The notes beneath the pieces are model-generated. The model was given only the letters and a program-made list of their open reading frames with translations. It did no database searches and had not been told where the DNA came from. The position numbers and the translations under genes were made by a program. Positions 8,314 through 18,631 of a stretch of DNA of 64,000 nt are shown here, piece after piece. The DNA comes from Mesorhizobium sp. B4-1-4 (lineage in GTDB: Bacteria; Pseudomonadota; Alphaproteobacteria; Rhizobiales; Rhizobiaceae): positions 5,507,001 to 5,571,000 of the forward strand of contig NZ_CP083950.1 of NCBI RefSeq assembly GCF_006439395.2, written 5' to 3'. How positions within the stretch are numbered: the stretch's first letter is position 1; the number at the start of each line of letters is the position of its first letter.

Positions 8314-9084
8314 ATGGAAAACAAGTTGTTGGATAAACCCGTTGCGGCGGCTACGGGCAGGGACAAGAATCGCCCCTCGGTCTTCTCAGATCACATCATG
8401 GATGTGCTGGAGCATGTGGAGTATCGCCTTTGCGATGGCGCCGAGGATCTTGAGGCGATCTACAGGCTTCGCTACAACTCCTATATTCACGCCGGCATGG
8501 TGAAGCCGGATGCCTCCCGCATGGTGAAAGACGACTTCGACGACCTGCCCAATTCCTATCGCTTTGGCGTTTTCTTCGATGGCGCACTCGTCAGCACCAT
8601 CAGAATCCACTACGCCAGCGCAAGATGTCCTGTCTCACCCAGCACCGATGTCTTCGGCGATGTGCTGGCGCGGCGCCTGGCGGCTGGCGAGACTTTCGTC
8701 GACCCAAGCCGGTTCGCCGCCGATCTTGAGTGGTCTAGCAGTCTGCGCGTGCTGCCGTATGTCACCCTGAGGCTGGCGGTGGTTGCCTGCAGCCATTTCA
8801 AGCCGACCTATTGCCTGACGGCGATCAAGGAAGAGCATTCCGCCTTCTATCATCGCATCTTCCGATCGGAGCAGGCGGTGCCTCCGCGAAATTATCCCGG
8901 ACTTACCGTGCCCGTGCATCTGTTCCAGTCGAAATGCTCCGAGAACATGCAGGCGACGCTGGACCGCTTTCCATTCTTCAACTCCACTGCATTCGAGCAA
9001 CGCATGCTGTTCCAACGTCCCAAGAGAGGCGAATTGGCGCCGCTCACCATCTTGCCCACCGCCAAGTATTTCGAAGCAGCCTGA
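8314..9084 (+). CDS. FeeM-like N-acyl amino acid synthase (GNAT/autoinducer-synthase fold)
   Basis: The 256-residue product resembles the FeeM group, relatives of acyl-homoserine-lactone synthases that join a fatty acyl chain to an amino acid. The stretch YRLCDGAEDLEAIYRLRYNSYIHAGM, seen here in parts, is typical: a short strand, then a helix containing YRLRY, the counterpart of the LuxI-type substrate region. Later come GVFFDGALVSTIRIH (the central GNAT strands) and ETFVDPSRFAADLEW. The start at 8314 is preceded by gcgagga at good distance. The product is probably cytoplasmic and takes acyl chains from acyl carrier protein. Similar proteins in proteobacteria are linked to membrane lipids, signalling or exopolysaccharide export, but the product here is unknown. 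A palindrome with CtrA-like halves lies upstream and a strong hairpin follows. Confidence 0.65.
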   Translation: MENKLLDKPVAAATGRDKNRPSVFSDHIMDVLEHVEYRLCDGAEDLEAIYRLRYNSYIHAGMVKPDASRMVKDDFDDLPNSYRFGVFFDGALVSTIRIHYASARCPVSPSTDVFGDVLARRLAAGETFVDPSRFAADLEWSSSLRVLPYVTLRLAVVACSHFKPTYCLTAIKEEHSAFYHRIFRSEQAVPPRNYPGLTVPVHLFQSKCSENMQATLDRFPFFNSTAFEQRMLFQRPKRGELAPLTILPTAKYFEAA

Positions 9085-9118
9085 CGCGGTCTTCAGGCCG
9101 CTTGCCTCCCGCATGCCG

Positions 9119-9141
9119 GCGGCTCGGCCGGGCCGCTTTTT
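9119..9141 (+). terminator. Rho-independent terminator after the FeeM-like gene
   Basis: GCGGC (9119-9123) and GCCGC (9132-9136) form a stem that is followed at once by TTTTT (9137-9141). Confidence 0.6.
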
Positions 9142-9241
9142 GGCCAGCGTGGATCACGATGGAGCTTTCCGGGCCTGATAGCGTTGTAGGTGGCGGCACC
9201 ACCGCAAGTTGGTGGCCATCGCCTCAGGAAAGGACCAGGAC

Positions 9242-9391
9242 ATGCATATTTCCCAGCTCGCGCTCACGCCGCTTATCTCGCTGATCGCCGGCGTGCTGAT
9301 CCTCATCATGCCACGGCTGTTGAACTACATCGTCGCGCTCTACCTGATCGTCGTTGGACTGCTCGGGCTCTTCCCGCACCTTGCCAGCTGA
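9242..9391 (+). CDS. DUF3096-type small membrane protein
   Basis: This 49-residue protein is almost entirely hydrophobic, with two likely membrane helices split near the PRLLNYIVALYLIVVGLLGL stretch. That pattern (GVLILIMPRLLNYIVALYL) is the hallmark of the DUF3096 family of tiny proteins found across proteobacteria, whose function is unknown. The ATG at 9242 has caggaaagga a short way upstream. The frame runs a little further upstream without family character, so the shorter start is preferred. It ends 9 bases before the end of a convergent hydrolase gene. Confidence 0.75.
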   Translation: MHISQLALTPLISLIAGVLILIMPRLLNYIVALYLIVVGLLGLFPHLAS

Positions 9392-9400
9392 AGCAAGCTG

Positions 9401-10216
9401 TCAGCCGGCGAAGAAGCGCAGGGCTGCGCCGATGATCGCCTCTGGTGCGTCTTCCTGCATGAGATGGCCGGAACCTGGAACAAGCGTCAAGGTGCAATCC
9501 GGCAGCATGGCCGCGAGTTTCGCGCCGCTGTCCGGTGATATCCAGTGGTCTTCCTCTCCCCACAGCAAGCTCACCGGGCAGCGGACGTTCTGGTAAAGCG
9601 GTTCGACCTCGTCGGTGAAGCGCTGGTCCATCTGCGCGATCTGACGATAGAAGGCCGGCTGGCCAATCGGGCCTCTCCACGGTGCCATGTAGGGTTCCAG
9701 GTCAAGGTCCGACAAAGGCCTGGCCGCGGCGCCCAAAACATACGCTTTCAGGATCGCCACCTGTATGTAGTCCGGCGCTCCGGCGAAGGCAGCCTCATGC
9801 TGCCGGACATGCTGGACAAAGGGCGAGCCCCAGGGCCGCACCGCCACCGGATCGATCAGCAGCAATCTGTCATAGTCGCAGCCGTCGATCAGATGTGCGC
9901 GCAACGCCGTGGCGCCGCCGAAATCATGGGCGACGATTTTGGGCCGGTCGAGCCTCCAGAAGGCCAGCATCGCCGTCAGCGCCTTGTTCTGGATGCCCAG
10001 CGAAACATCCTGGCCTTCCCGTTTCTCGGATCGCCCATATCCGGGAAGATCATAGAAATACAGCGTATGGTCGCGCGCCAGTTCCGGTGCGACGCGATGC
10101 CAGACATGCGAGGAGAACGGCGTACCATGCATGAGCACGATCGGAGGACCACAGCCGGCAGTCCCCCACGCGATGGTCGCGCCGTTCCAGTCAAATGTCT
10201 GTCTGGGGGTGATCAT
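9401..10216 (-). CDS. Alpha/beta hydrolase with Asp nucleophile (epoxide hydrolase or haloalkane dehalogenase-like)
   Basis: The 271-residue protein is a single alpha/beta-hydrolase domain. The oxyanion region is HGTPFSSHVW, which matches the HGxP motif of epoxide hydrolases. The nucleophile elbow is AHDFGG, placing Asp98 where esterases have Ser. GEEDHWI and GSGHLM supply a candidate acid and the catalytic His near the carboxyl end. An Asp nucleophile is known from epoxide hydrolases, haloalkane dehalogenases and fluoroacetate dehalogenase, all of which form an ester intermediate that water then cleaves. The sequence does not decide between them. It has no signal peptide, so it should act in the cytoplasm. 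It is a single gene, convergent with the DUF3096 gene. Confidence 0.75.
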   Translation of the reverse strand: MITPRQTFDWNGATIAWGTAGCGPPIVLMHGTPFSSHVWHRVAPELARDHTLYFYDLPGYGRSEKREGQDVSLGIQNKALTAMLAFWRLDRPKIVAHDFGGATALRAHLIDGCDYDRLLLIDPVAVRPWGSPFVQHVRQHEAAFAGAPDYIQVAILKAYVLGAAARPLSDLDLEPYMAPWRGPIGQPAFYRQIAQMDQRFTDEVEPLYQNVRCPVSLLWGEEDHWISPDSGAKLAAMLPDCTLTLVPGSGHLMQEDAPEAIIGAALRFFAG

Positions 10217-10479
10217 GGCGCTTCAACCAGGGAGTGTTCATCCGGCGACGATAATCCCTCGCGACGCTGTCAAAAACCGCCAAATTCTCACAGCTGGTTC
10301 AACGGGATTCACACATGATGCCGATGGCCGGTGACGGCAGAGCGCCCAGGCAAGGGACCGGCCGGCAATCTTCAACTTTCCCTTGAGGCAGTTATCGGCC
10401 CCAATGCGGCAATAGCGCCATTGCTCTCCGCCCGGCTTTTCGCTATGTGCCTGAAAGATGTCTTCGAAGGGGTATTCCT

Positions 10480-10704
10480 ATGGCTGATCATACGCCGACC
10501 GGTCCTGTAGAGCTGGGCGCGAAGATGGACTATGCCGAGCATGACCGCACCTATGCGGGCTTTCTCATGCTGGCCAAATACGGATCGCTTTTCTGCCTTG
10601 GCCTTCTCATCGCGATGGCTTTCGGCTTCTTCGCGGGCGGCTTCTTCTCGGCGACCATCCTGTTCATCCTGATCATGGCCGTCGGCGCCTTCATTCTGCG
10701 GTAG
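10480..10704 (+). CDS. aa3-type cytochrome c oxidase subunit IV
   Basis: The 74-residue protein contains the motif MDYAEHDRTYAGFLMLAKYG followed by one or two membrane helices. This is the small subunit IV seen in alphaproteobacterial aa3 oxidases (PF07835). It lies in the inner membrane on the edge of the oxidase and is not essential for catalysis in the best-studied case. The ATG at 10480 is preceded by gaagggg. It lies just before the transhydrogenase operon, an order I recall from other rhizobia; the other oxidase genes are elsewhere. Confidence 0.85.
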   Translation: MADHTPTGPVELGAKMDYAEHDRTYAGFLMLAKYGSLFCLGLLIAMAFGFFAGGFFSATILFILIMAVGAFILR

Positions 10705-10790
10705 ACTTTCCAAAACCCTCTTGCCTTGACGTCGCCGGACGCTCCGGCCGACAGTTTGCGCAGACAGGTTCCAGCCGAAAGGATCATGCG

Positions 10791-12074
10791 GTGGGACAGA
10801 CGGTTTTCATCCCTCGTGAGCTCGATGCGAACGAGCCGCGTGTCGCGGCCTCGCCCGATACGGTGAAACGGCTGGCGGGGCTGGGCTTCGATGTGATTGT
10901 CGAAACCGGCGCCGGTACCAGGTCGCGCATCCCCGACGAAGAGTTTGCCAAGGCAGGGGCTGGCGTCGGCAAGGCCGAGGATGTCGCCAGGGCCGATGTC
11001 GTGCTGAAGGTTCGCCGGCCGACGGATGCCGAGCTGAAGAGCTACAAATCCGGCTCCGCCGTCATCGCCATCATGGATCCCTACGGCAATGATGCCGCTG
11101 TCGCCGCCCTGGCCAGGGCCGGCGTCACCGCCTTCTCGATGGAGTTCATGCCGCGCATCACCCGGGCGCAATCGATGGACGTTTTGTCCTCGCAGGCCAA
11201 TCTTGCCGGCTACCAGGCGGTGATCGACGGCGCCTCGGAATATGATCGCGCCTTGCCGATGATGATGACGGCGGCAGGCACGGTGCCGGCGGCGAAAGTC
11301 TTCATCATGGGCGTCGGCGTCGCCGGCCTGCAGGCGATCGCCACCGCGCGCCGCCTCGGTGCGGTCGTCACCGCCACCGACGTGCGCCCCGCCGCCAAGG
11401 AACAGGTCGCATCGCTCGGCGCAAAATTCCTGGCCGTCGAGGACGACGAGTTCAAGGCCGCCGAAACCGCCGGCGGCTATGCCAAGGAAATGTCCAAGGA
11501 ATACCAGGCCAAGCAGGCCGCGCTCACCGCCGAGCACATCGCCAAGCAGGACATCGTCATCACCACCGCGCTTATCCCCGGCCGGCCGGCGCCCAAGCTG
11601 GTGTCGGCGGCGATGGTAGCCTCGATGAAGCCGGGCTCGGTGCTCGTCGATCTCGCCGTCGAGCGCGGCGGCAATGTCGAGGGCGCCGAAGCCGGCAAGG
11701 TGGTGACCACGGCCAACGGGGTCAAGATCGTCGGCCACCTCAATGTGCCCGGCCGCGTCGCCGCCTCCGCCTCGCTGCTCTATGCCAGGAACCTGTTCGC
11801 CTTCCTCGAGACGCTTGTCGACAAGACGAGCAAGACGCTCGCCATCAAACGCGACGATGAACTGGTCAAGGCAACGATGCTGACCGACGGCGGCAAGGTG
11901 GTCCATCCGGCCTTCGCCAAGGCCGACCAGCAGCCTTATGTCGAGCCGGCCGCGATCCCCGCCACGACCATGGTCGCCGACGCTTCGGCATCGCCGAAAA
12001 AGTCCGCACCCGGGAAAACCACCGCGTCCAAGTCGCCCGCGTCCAAGTCGCCCAAGTCGAAAGGCACAGCGTGA
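10791..12074 (+). CDS. pntAA: NAD(P) transhydrogenase subunit alpha, part 1
   Basis: This 427-residue protein is the NAD(H)-binding part (domain I) of proton-translocating transhydrogenase, which uses the proton gradient to make NADPH from NADH. It begins with FIPRELDANEPRVAASPDTV, the usual AlaDh/PNT amino end, and has the Rossmann motif GVGVAGLQAIATARRLGA near residue 170. The carboxyl end is a Ser/Lys/Pro-rich tail (KSAPGKTTASKSPASKSPKS) that is probably a flexible linker. It starts with GTG at 10791 behind aaagga; the ATG at 10786 is out of frame. Alpha is split into two proteins here, as is usual in alphaproteobacteria. The stop overlaps the next start. Confidence 0.93.
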   Translation: MGQTVFIPRELDANEPRVAASPDTVKRLAGLGFDVIVETGAGTRSRIPDEEFAKAGAGVGKAEDVARADVVLKVRRPTDAELKSYKSGSAVIAIMDPYGNDAAVAALARAGVTAFSMEFMPRITRAQSMDVLSSQANLAGYQAVIDGASEYDRALPMMMTAAGTVPAAKVFIMGVGVAGLQAIATARRLGAVVTATDVRPAAKEQVASLGAKFLAVEDDEFKAAETAGGYAKEMSKEYQAKQAALTAEHIAKQDIVITTALIPGRPAPKLVSAAMVASMKPGSVLVDLAVERGGNVEGAEAGKVVTTANGVKIVGHLNVPGRVAASASLLYARNLFAFLETLVDKTSKTLAIKRDDELVKATMLTDGGKVVHPAFAKADQQPYVEPAAIPATTMVADASASPKKSAPGKTTASKSPASKSPKSKGTA

Positions 12075-12499
12075 TGGATCAGACCCTGCAAAAAGCCCTC
12101 GACCAGCTCGACCAGGCAAGTGCTGCCGTCCGACTGGCGATGCAGAACCTGGCAAACGCTCCAGGCGGCGCCGATGCGGCGGGTAATGCCGCGCACGCAC
12201 TCTCCGGCGGCGCCATCGACCCCTTCGTCTTCCGCTTCGCCATCTTCGTGCTGGCGATCTTCGTCGGCTACTACGTCGTCTGGTCGGTGACGCCGGCGCT
12301 GCACACGCCGCTGATGGCTGTCACCAACGCCATCTCGTCGGTCATCGTCGTCGGCGCGCTGCTTGCTGTCGGCATCGCCGCTTCCGGCGTTGCCGCCGGT
12401 TTCGGCTTCGTCGCGCTGATGCTGGTCTCGGTCAACATCTTCGGCGGCTTCCTCGTCACCCAGCGCATGCTGGCCATGTACAAGAAGAAGGACAAGTGA
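12074..12499 (+). CDS. pntAB: NAD(P) transhydrogenase subunit alpha, part 2
   Basis: This subunit holds the first membrane helices of the transhydrogenase (part of domain II). The chain of about 141 residues has a soluble helix (LQKALDQLDQASAAVRLAMQ) and then hydrophobic segments with DPFVFRFAIFVLAIFVGYYVVW, seen in parts, ending in RMLAMYKKKDK. The start is either GTG at 12071 or ATG at 12074. I chose ATG, which overlaps the pntAA stop in a TGATG arrangement and suggests coupled translation. The stop is one base before pntB. Confidence 0.92.
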   Translation: MDQTLQKALDQLDQASAAVRLAMQNLANAPGGADAAGNAAHALSGGAIDPFVFRFAIFVLAIFVGYYVVWSVTPALHTPLMAVTNAISSVIVVGALLAVGIAASGVAAGFGFVALMLVSVNIFGGFLVTQRMLAMYKKKDK

Positions 12500-12500
12500 C

Positions 12501-13898
12501 GTGACCGTCAATCTCGCTTCCTTCCTCTATCTGGTCTCAGGCATCCTGTTCATTCTGGCGCTGCGCGGCTTGTCGCACCCGACCACCAGCCGCCAGGGCA
12601 ACCTCTACGGCATGATCGGCATGGGCATCGCCATCGCCACCACGCTGGCGCTGGCAACCCCTTCCGCCGGCCGCTTTGGCCTCATCGTGCTCGGCCTTGC
12701 CATCGGCGGCGGTGTCGGCGCCGTTACCGCGCGCCGCATCGCCATGACCTCGATGCCGCAGCTGGTCGCCGCCTTCCACTCGCTCGTCGGCCTCGCCGCC
12801 GTCATGGTGGCGGCCGCGGCGATCTATGCACCGGAAAGCTTCGGCATCGGCACGGCGGGCGATATCCATGCCCAGGCGCTGGTCGAGATGAGCCTGGGTG
12901 TGGCTATCGGCGCCATCACCTTCACGGGCTCGGTCATCGCCTTCCTCAAGCTCGATGGCCGCATGTCCGGCAAACCGATCATGATCGGCGGCCGCCATTT
13001 CATCAACGCCGCACTCGGCGTTGCGCTGATCGTGCTGATCGTGCTTCTGGTCACCACGGAATCGAAGCTGGTCTTCTGGCTGATCGTCGCCGCCTCGCTG
13101 GTACTGGGCGTGCTGCTGATCATCCCGATCGGCGGCGCCGACATGCCCGTCGTCGTGTCGATGCTGAATTCTTACTCGGGCTGGGCCGCTGCGGCGCTCG
13201 GCTTTACGCTGGGCAATCTGGCGCTGATCATCACCGGTGCGCTGGTCGGTTCGTCCGGCGCGATCCTGTCCTACATCATGTGCAAGGGCATGAACCGGTC
13301 CTTTATCTCGGTCATCCTCGGCGGCTTCGGCGGCGAGACGGCGGCGGCAGCTGACGACGGCATCGAGCGCACGGTCAAGCAGGGTTCGGCCGACGACGCC
13401 GCCTACCTGATGATGAACGCGCAGAAGGTGATCATCGTGCCCGGCTACGGCATGGCGGTCGCACAGGCGCAGCACGCGCTGCGTGAAATGGCCGACAAGC
13501 TCAAGGCCAATGGCGTCGACGTCAAATACGCCATCCACCCGGTCGCCGGCCGCATGCCCGGCCACATGAACGTGCTGCTCGCCGAGGCCAACGTGCCTTA
13601 CGACGAGGTGTTCGAATTGGAGGATATCAACTCCGAATTCGCGCAGGCTGACGTCGCCTATGTCATCGGCGCCAACGACGTCACCAACCCGTCCGCGCGC
13701 GACGACAAGTCGTCGCCCATCTACGGCATGCCGATCCTTGATGTCGACAAGGCGCGCACCTGTCTGTTCGTCAAGCGCTCGCTCGGCTCCGGCTATGCCG
13801 GCATCGACAACACGCTGTTCTACAAGGACGGCACCATGATGCTGCTCGGCGACGCCAAGAAGATGACAGAAGAGATCGTCAAGGCCATGGATCACTGA
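12501..13898 (+). CDS. pntB: NAD(P) transhydrogenase subunit beta
   Basis: The 465-residue beta subunit supplies the remaining membrane helices (residues 1-260) and the NADP(H)-binding domain III. That domain has VPGYGMAVAQAQHALREMAD, HPVAGRMPGHMNVLLAEANV and FELEDIN, all standard for PntB. It starts with GTG at 12501, one base after pntAB ends. The three genes form one operon, closed by a strong hairpin at 13941-13966. The enzyme supplies NADPH for biosynthesis and redox defence. Confidence 0.95.
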   Translation: MTVNLASFLYLVSGILFILALRGLSHPTTSRQGNLYGMIGMGIAIATTLALATPSAGRFGLIVLGLAIGGGVGAVTARRIAMTSMPQLVAAFHSLVGLAAVMVAAAAIYAPESFGIGTAGDIHAQALVEMSLGVAIGAITFTGSVIAFLKLDGRMSGKPIMIGGRHFINAALGVALIVLIVLLVTTESKLVFWLIVAASLVLGVLLIIPIGGADMPVVVSMLNSYSGWAAAALGFTLGNLALIITGALVGSSGAILSYIMCKGMNRSFISVILGGFGGETAAAADDGIERTVKQGSADDAAYLMMNAQKVIIVPGYGMAVAQAQHALREMADKLKANGVDVKYAIHPVAGRMPGHMNVLLAEANVPYDEVFELEDINSEFAQADVAYVIGANDVTNPSARDDKSSPIYGMPILDVDKARTCLFVKRSLGSGYAGIDNTLFYKDGTMMLLGDAKKMTEEIVKAMDH

Positions 13899-13940
13899 TC
13901 TCAGGCGAACGGCGAGAGCCACAACCATATCCAAGAAAAA

Positions 13941-13966
13941 GCCCGGCTCGACGCCGGGCTTTTCTC
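13941..13966. terminator. Bidirectional rho-independent terminator after pntB
   Basis: gcccggc-tcgac-gccgggc (13941-13959) is flanked by aaaaa on the left and ttttctctt on the right, so it can stop pntB transcripts and those of the convergent membrane-protein gene. Confidence 0.85.
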
Positions 13967-13989
13967 TTGTCTGGGTTAAGAATGGATGC

Positions 13990-14898
13990 TCAGCGGCTGG
14001 TCAGGAAAACCGCTTCCTCTTCGTCGCGCTGCCTGCCGCCCAAAGCCGCCGCAGCGCTGGCGATGAAGGCGCCGACAACCAGCGACAACGCTCCCAGAAG
14101 CGCGAAGGTGGCACTTGCCTTCCTGGCGGTGTCCGCCGCCTGCTTGGCCTTGACCTTGGCGTCCTGGGCCTTCGCCAGGATCGCATCGACCCTTGCCTTG
14201 GCGTCGGCCTCGGACAGGCCGGTGCGGGCCGCGACCAGCTGCGACAGGTAGGTCTTGTCGTCGGCCGAAATTTCGCCCGCCGCGGCGCTGGCGATCAGGA
14301 TGCGCGACGCCTGCGATGCGGCGGCCGCGTCGTTCTGTGGATTGGCGGCGGCGAGCTTGCTCGGATCGGCCGGGCGGAACAGCGAATCCACGAAATAGGA
14401 GGTCGCATTGTCAGCGGATGCCGAGCCGGCATTGCCGGCCGATGCACCCATCGCGGCACCCGATACCACCGTCGACGCTGCCTGCACGCCCGAGCCCAGT
14501 ATCGATGTCAGCGCCGAGCCGAGCACCCCGACGACGAGCAGCGTTGCCAGTGCCCAGGACAGGAATCCGTGTGCGGTGTCACGAAAGAACACCTCGTCCG
14601 TGTGGATATCGACCCATCTGGTGCGCATCCGTCCCGCGAGATAGCCGCCGACACCCGATGACAGCCATTGCACCACGACCAGCCAGATTGCGCTCGAGAC
14701 CGCGAAAGTGGTGATCGAGGCGCCTGAGCCAGACCAGGGCGAAACCATGGTCAGCCCCAGCCCGGAGCCGAGCAGCATCAACATGAAGCTCAACGTCGAT
14801 GCCGCGAAAGCACCGGCGATGATCGGACCCCAGCTGATCGCCGAGGCGGAGGATTCGGTTGAAACGGGAACATCGACAGCCGACAGGGTGGACTGCAT
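13990..14898 (-). CDS. Conserved membrane protein of unknown function
   Basis: The 302-residue protein has a hydrophobic first part with glycine-rich helices (WGPIIAGAFAASTLSFMLMLLG, seen in parts, and FAVSSAIWLVVVQWLSSGVGGYLAGRM), then another helix near residue 115-135. A long polar middle is rich in Ala, Asp and Ser and has KAQDAKVKAKQAADTARKAS, a likely coiled segment. A final helix (LGALSLVVGAFIASAAAALGG) comes near the end. Proteins of this shape occur in rhizobia, often without a useful name. A 25-residue membrane peptide is encoded 9 bases upstream on the same strand, so they likely form an operon. The function is unknown; a role in envelope structure is only a guess. Confidence 0.7.
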   Translation of the reverse strand: MQSTLSAVDVPVSTESSASAISWGPIIAGAFAASTLSFMLMLLGSGLGLTMVSPWSGSGASITTFAVSSAIWLVVVQWLSSGVGGYLAGRMRTRWVDIHTDEVFFRDTAHGFLSWALATLLVVGVLGSALTSILGSGVQAASTVVSGAAMGASAGNAGSASADNATSYFVDSLFRPADPSKLAAANPQNDAAAASQASRILIASAAAGEISADDKTYLSQLVAARTGLSEADAKARVDAILAKAQDAKVKAKQAADTARKASATFALLGALSLVVGAFIASAAAALGGRQRDEEEAVFLTSR

Positions 14899-14907
14899 GA
14901 CGGCCCC

Positions 14908-14985
14908 CTATCGCGCGAACAGCATGATAAGGATGATGATCGGGATAGGGACCCCAAGCAACCAGAGCAGAATGCCGCGACCCAT
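14908..14985 (-). CDS. 25-residue membrane peptide
   Basis: The minus strand encodes a peptide beginning MGRGILLWLLGVPIPIIILI and ending MLFAR, with one hydrophobic helix and charged ends. A perfect AGGAGG lies 5 bases before the ATG. The stop is followed 9 bases later by the ATG of the larger membrane protein, so the two are probably made together. Very short peptides with the LLGVPIPIIIL core are, from memory, widespread in alphaproteobacteria. The function is unknown. Confidence 0.7.
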   Translation of the reverse strand: MGRGILLWLLGVPIPIIILIMLFAR

Positions 14986-15123
14986 GAATGCCTCCTGAGA
15001 AATCGTGATCGATGGTGTCACAATGTCCCGGATGGTCTTCCGTTCCAGTGGCTTATGAAATGTTTGGTTGGCGTCCGAGAGAAGATCGGCGCACCTGGTG
15101 CGCCGATCTTAAAAGGATGGATT

Positions 15124-17595
<2,472 letters not shown>

Positions 17596-17668
17596 GAAAA
17601 CCTGTTGTCTAGAGGCCGCTAATGCAACGGGAAAAACTGCCCCCGAATCGCGCGTCTGATATAGCCTA

Positions 17669-17697
17669 GATATAGGCGCTAAAGGCGGTTTTTCCAA
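17669..17697 (-). promoter_or_regulatory. Candidate gyrB promoter
   Basis: On the minus strand TTGGAA (17697-17692), a 17-base spacer and TATATC (17674-17669) form a sigma-70 type promoter about 75 bases before the gyrB ATG. The -10 region falls inside a small palindrome, gccta-gata-taggc (17664-17677). Confidence 0.5.
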
Positions 17698-17848
17698 GGT
17701 TTGCGGGCATTTCCCCGGGGATGGGCCGGCCGTGCGGGACCGGCTCCCGCCGGGCTCTATTTGCCTGGCCACACGGTCCCTGAGAAACGTGATGGTGAAC
17801 TTGTAGCGCGGCGCACGCCGCCCGGCCCGGTCGGGATCCAGCGTCAGG

Positions 17849-18418
17849 TCAGCCGGCGCGCATCGGTTTCAACGCCTCGCTCCAGCGCAGCAGCTCGTCC
17901 AGCATCGTCCTGGTACCGTCGGCCACCTGTTCGCTGGCTTTGAAGGCGCCGTTCTCATCAAGCAGTTTCTGGTACATCGGCAGCGCGACGCCTTCCGGGA
18001 TGGGCATGATGCCCACCGACGTCAGCAGCGGCTTCAGGGCCTGCGCCGCGCGCAGGCCGCCGGAGACGCCGCCATAGCTGAAAATGGCGGCAGGCTTGTA
18101 TTTCCATTCACGCGCCAGGTAGTCGATCGCGTTGACGATCGCGGGTGCCGCGAAATAATTGTATTCCGGCGCCACGAAGACAAAGGCGTCGGCGGCGTCG
18201 ATCGCCTTCGACCAGGCCTTGGTGTGGTCGTTCTGGTAGTTGCCAAGCCTCGGATGATGCGGCTCATCCAGCACCGGCAATTTGAACGCGGCAATGTCGG
18301 TCAGAACCGGCGCGAATTTCCCGTGCTCGCGCGCGAATGCCTCCAGCCACTCGGCAAAAACCGGGCCGGCGCGACCGGGTCGCGTGCTGCCGATGACGAT
18401 GTTCAACTGGTGCTTCAA
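17849..18418 (-). CDS. NAD(P)H-dependent FMN reductase / quinone reductase-like flavoprotein
   Basis: The 189-residue protein has the flavodoxin-like fold of the NADPH-dependent FMN reductase family (ChrR, YieF and others), which reduces quinones, metals or azo and nitro compounds. Supporting motifs are the phosphate-binding GSTRPGRAG near the start and APEYNYFAAPAIVNAIDYL, the family signature that contacts FMN, followed by FSYGGVSGGLRAAQ. The start codon is TTG at 18418, supported by aaggag 7 bases upstream. It is a single gene and likely a cytoplasmic dimer or tetramer. The natural substrate is not evident. Confidence 0.85.
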   Translation of the reverse strand: MKHQLNIVIGSTRPGRAGPVFAEWLEAFAREHGKFAPVLTDIAAFKLPVLDEPHHPRLGNYQNDHTKAWSKAIDAADAFVFVAPEYNYFAAPAIVNAIDYLAREWKYKPAAIFSYGGVSGGLRAAQALKPLLTSVGIMPIPEGVALPMYQKLLDENGAFKASEQVADGTRTMLDELLRWSEALKPMRAG

Positions 18419-18631
18419 GGCGGGCTCCTTAGCTTGGTGGTATCTGTTGGTGACTGTCCCTACGGCAGAGCGTTCAGGCGGACAAGGTCAGACCGTTGCC
18501 GGAATGGTCACGATCGGATGAATGGACAGTCTGGCTTCGCGTCTCCTGCCGTCGTGGTTCGGTCCACCGTTCAGTCACATGGACGCCCGGATTGCCAGTC
18601 ACTACATTAACGGCGATAGCGGAGCCCTTTC

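Noticed and set aside
10786..10791. ATG at 10786 as the pntAA start
   Set aside because: It is out of frame with the protein; the GTG at 10791 fits the conserved amino end and the ribosome site.
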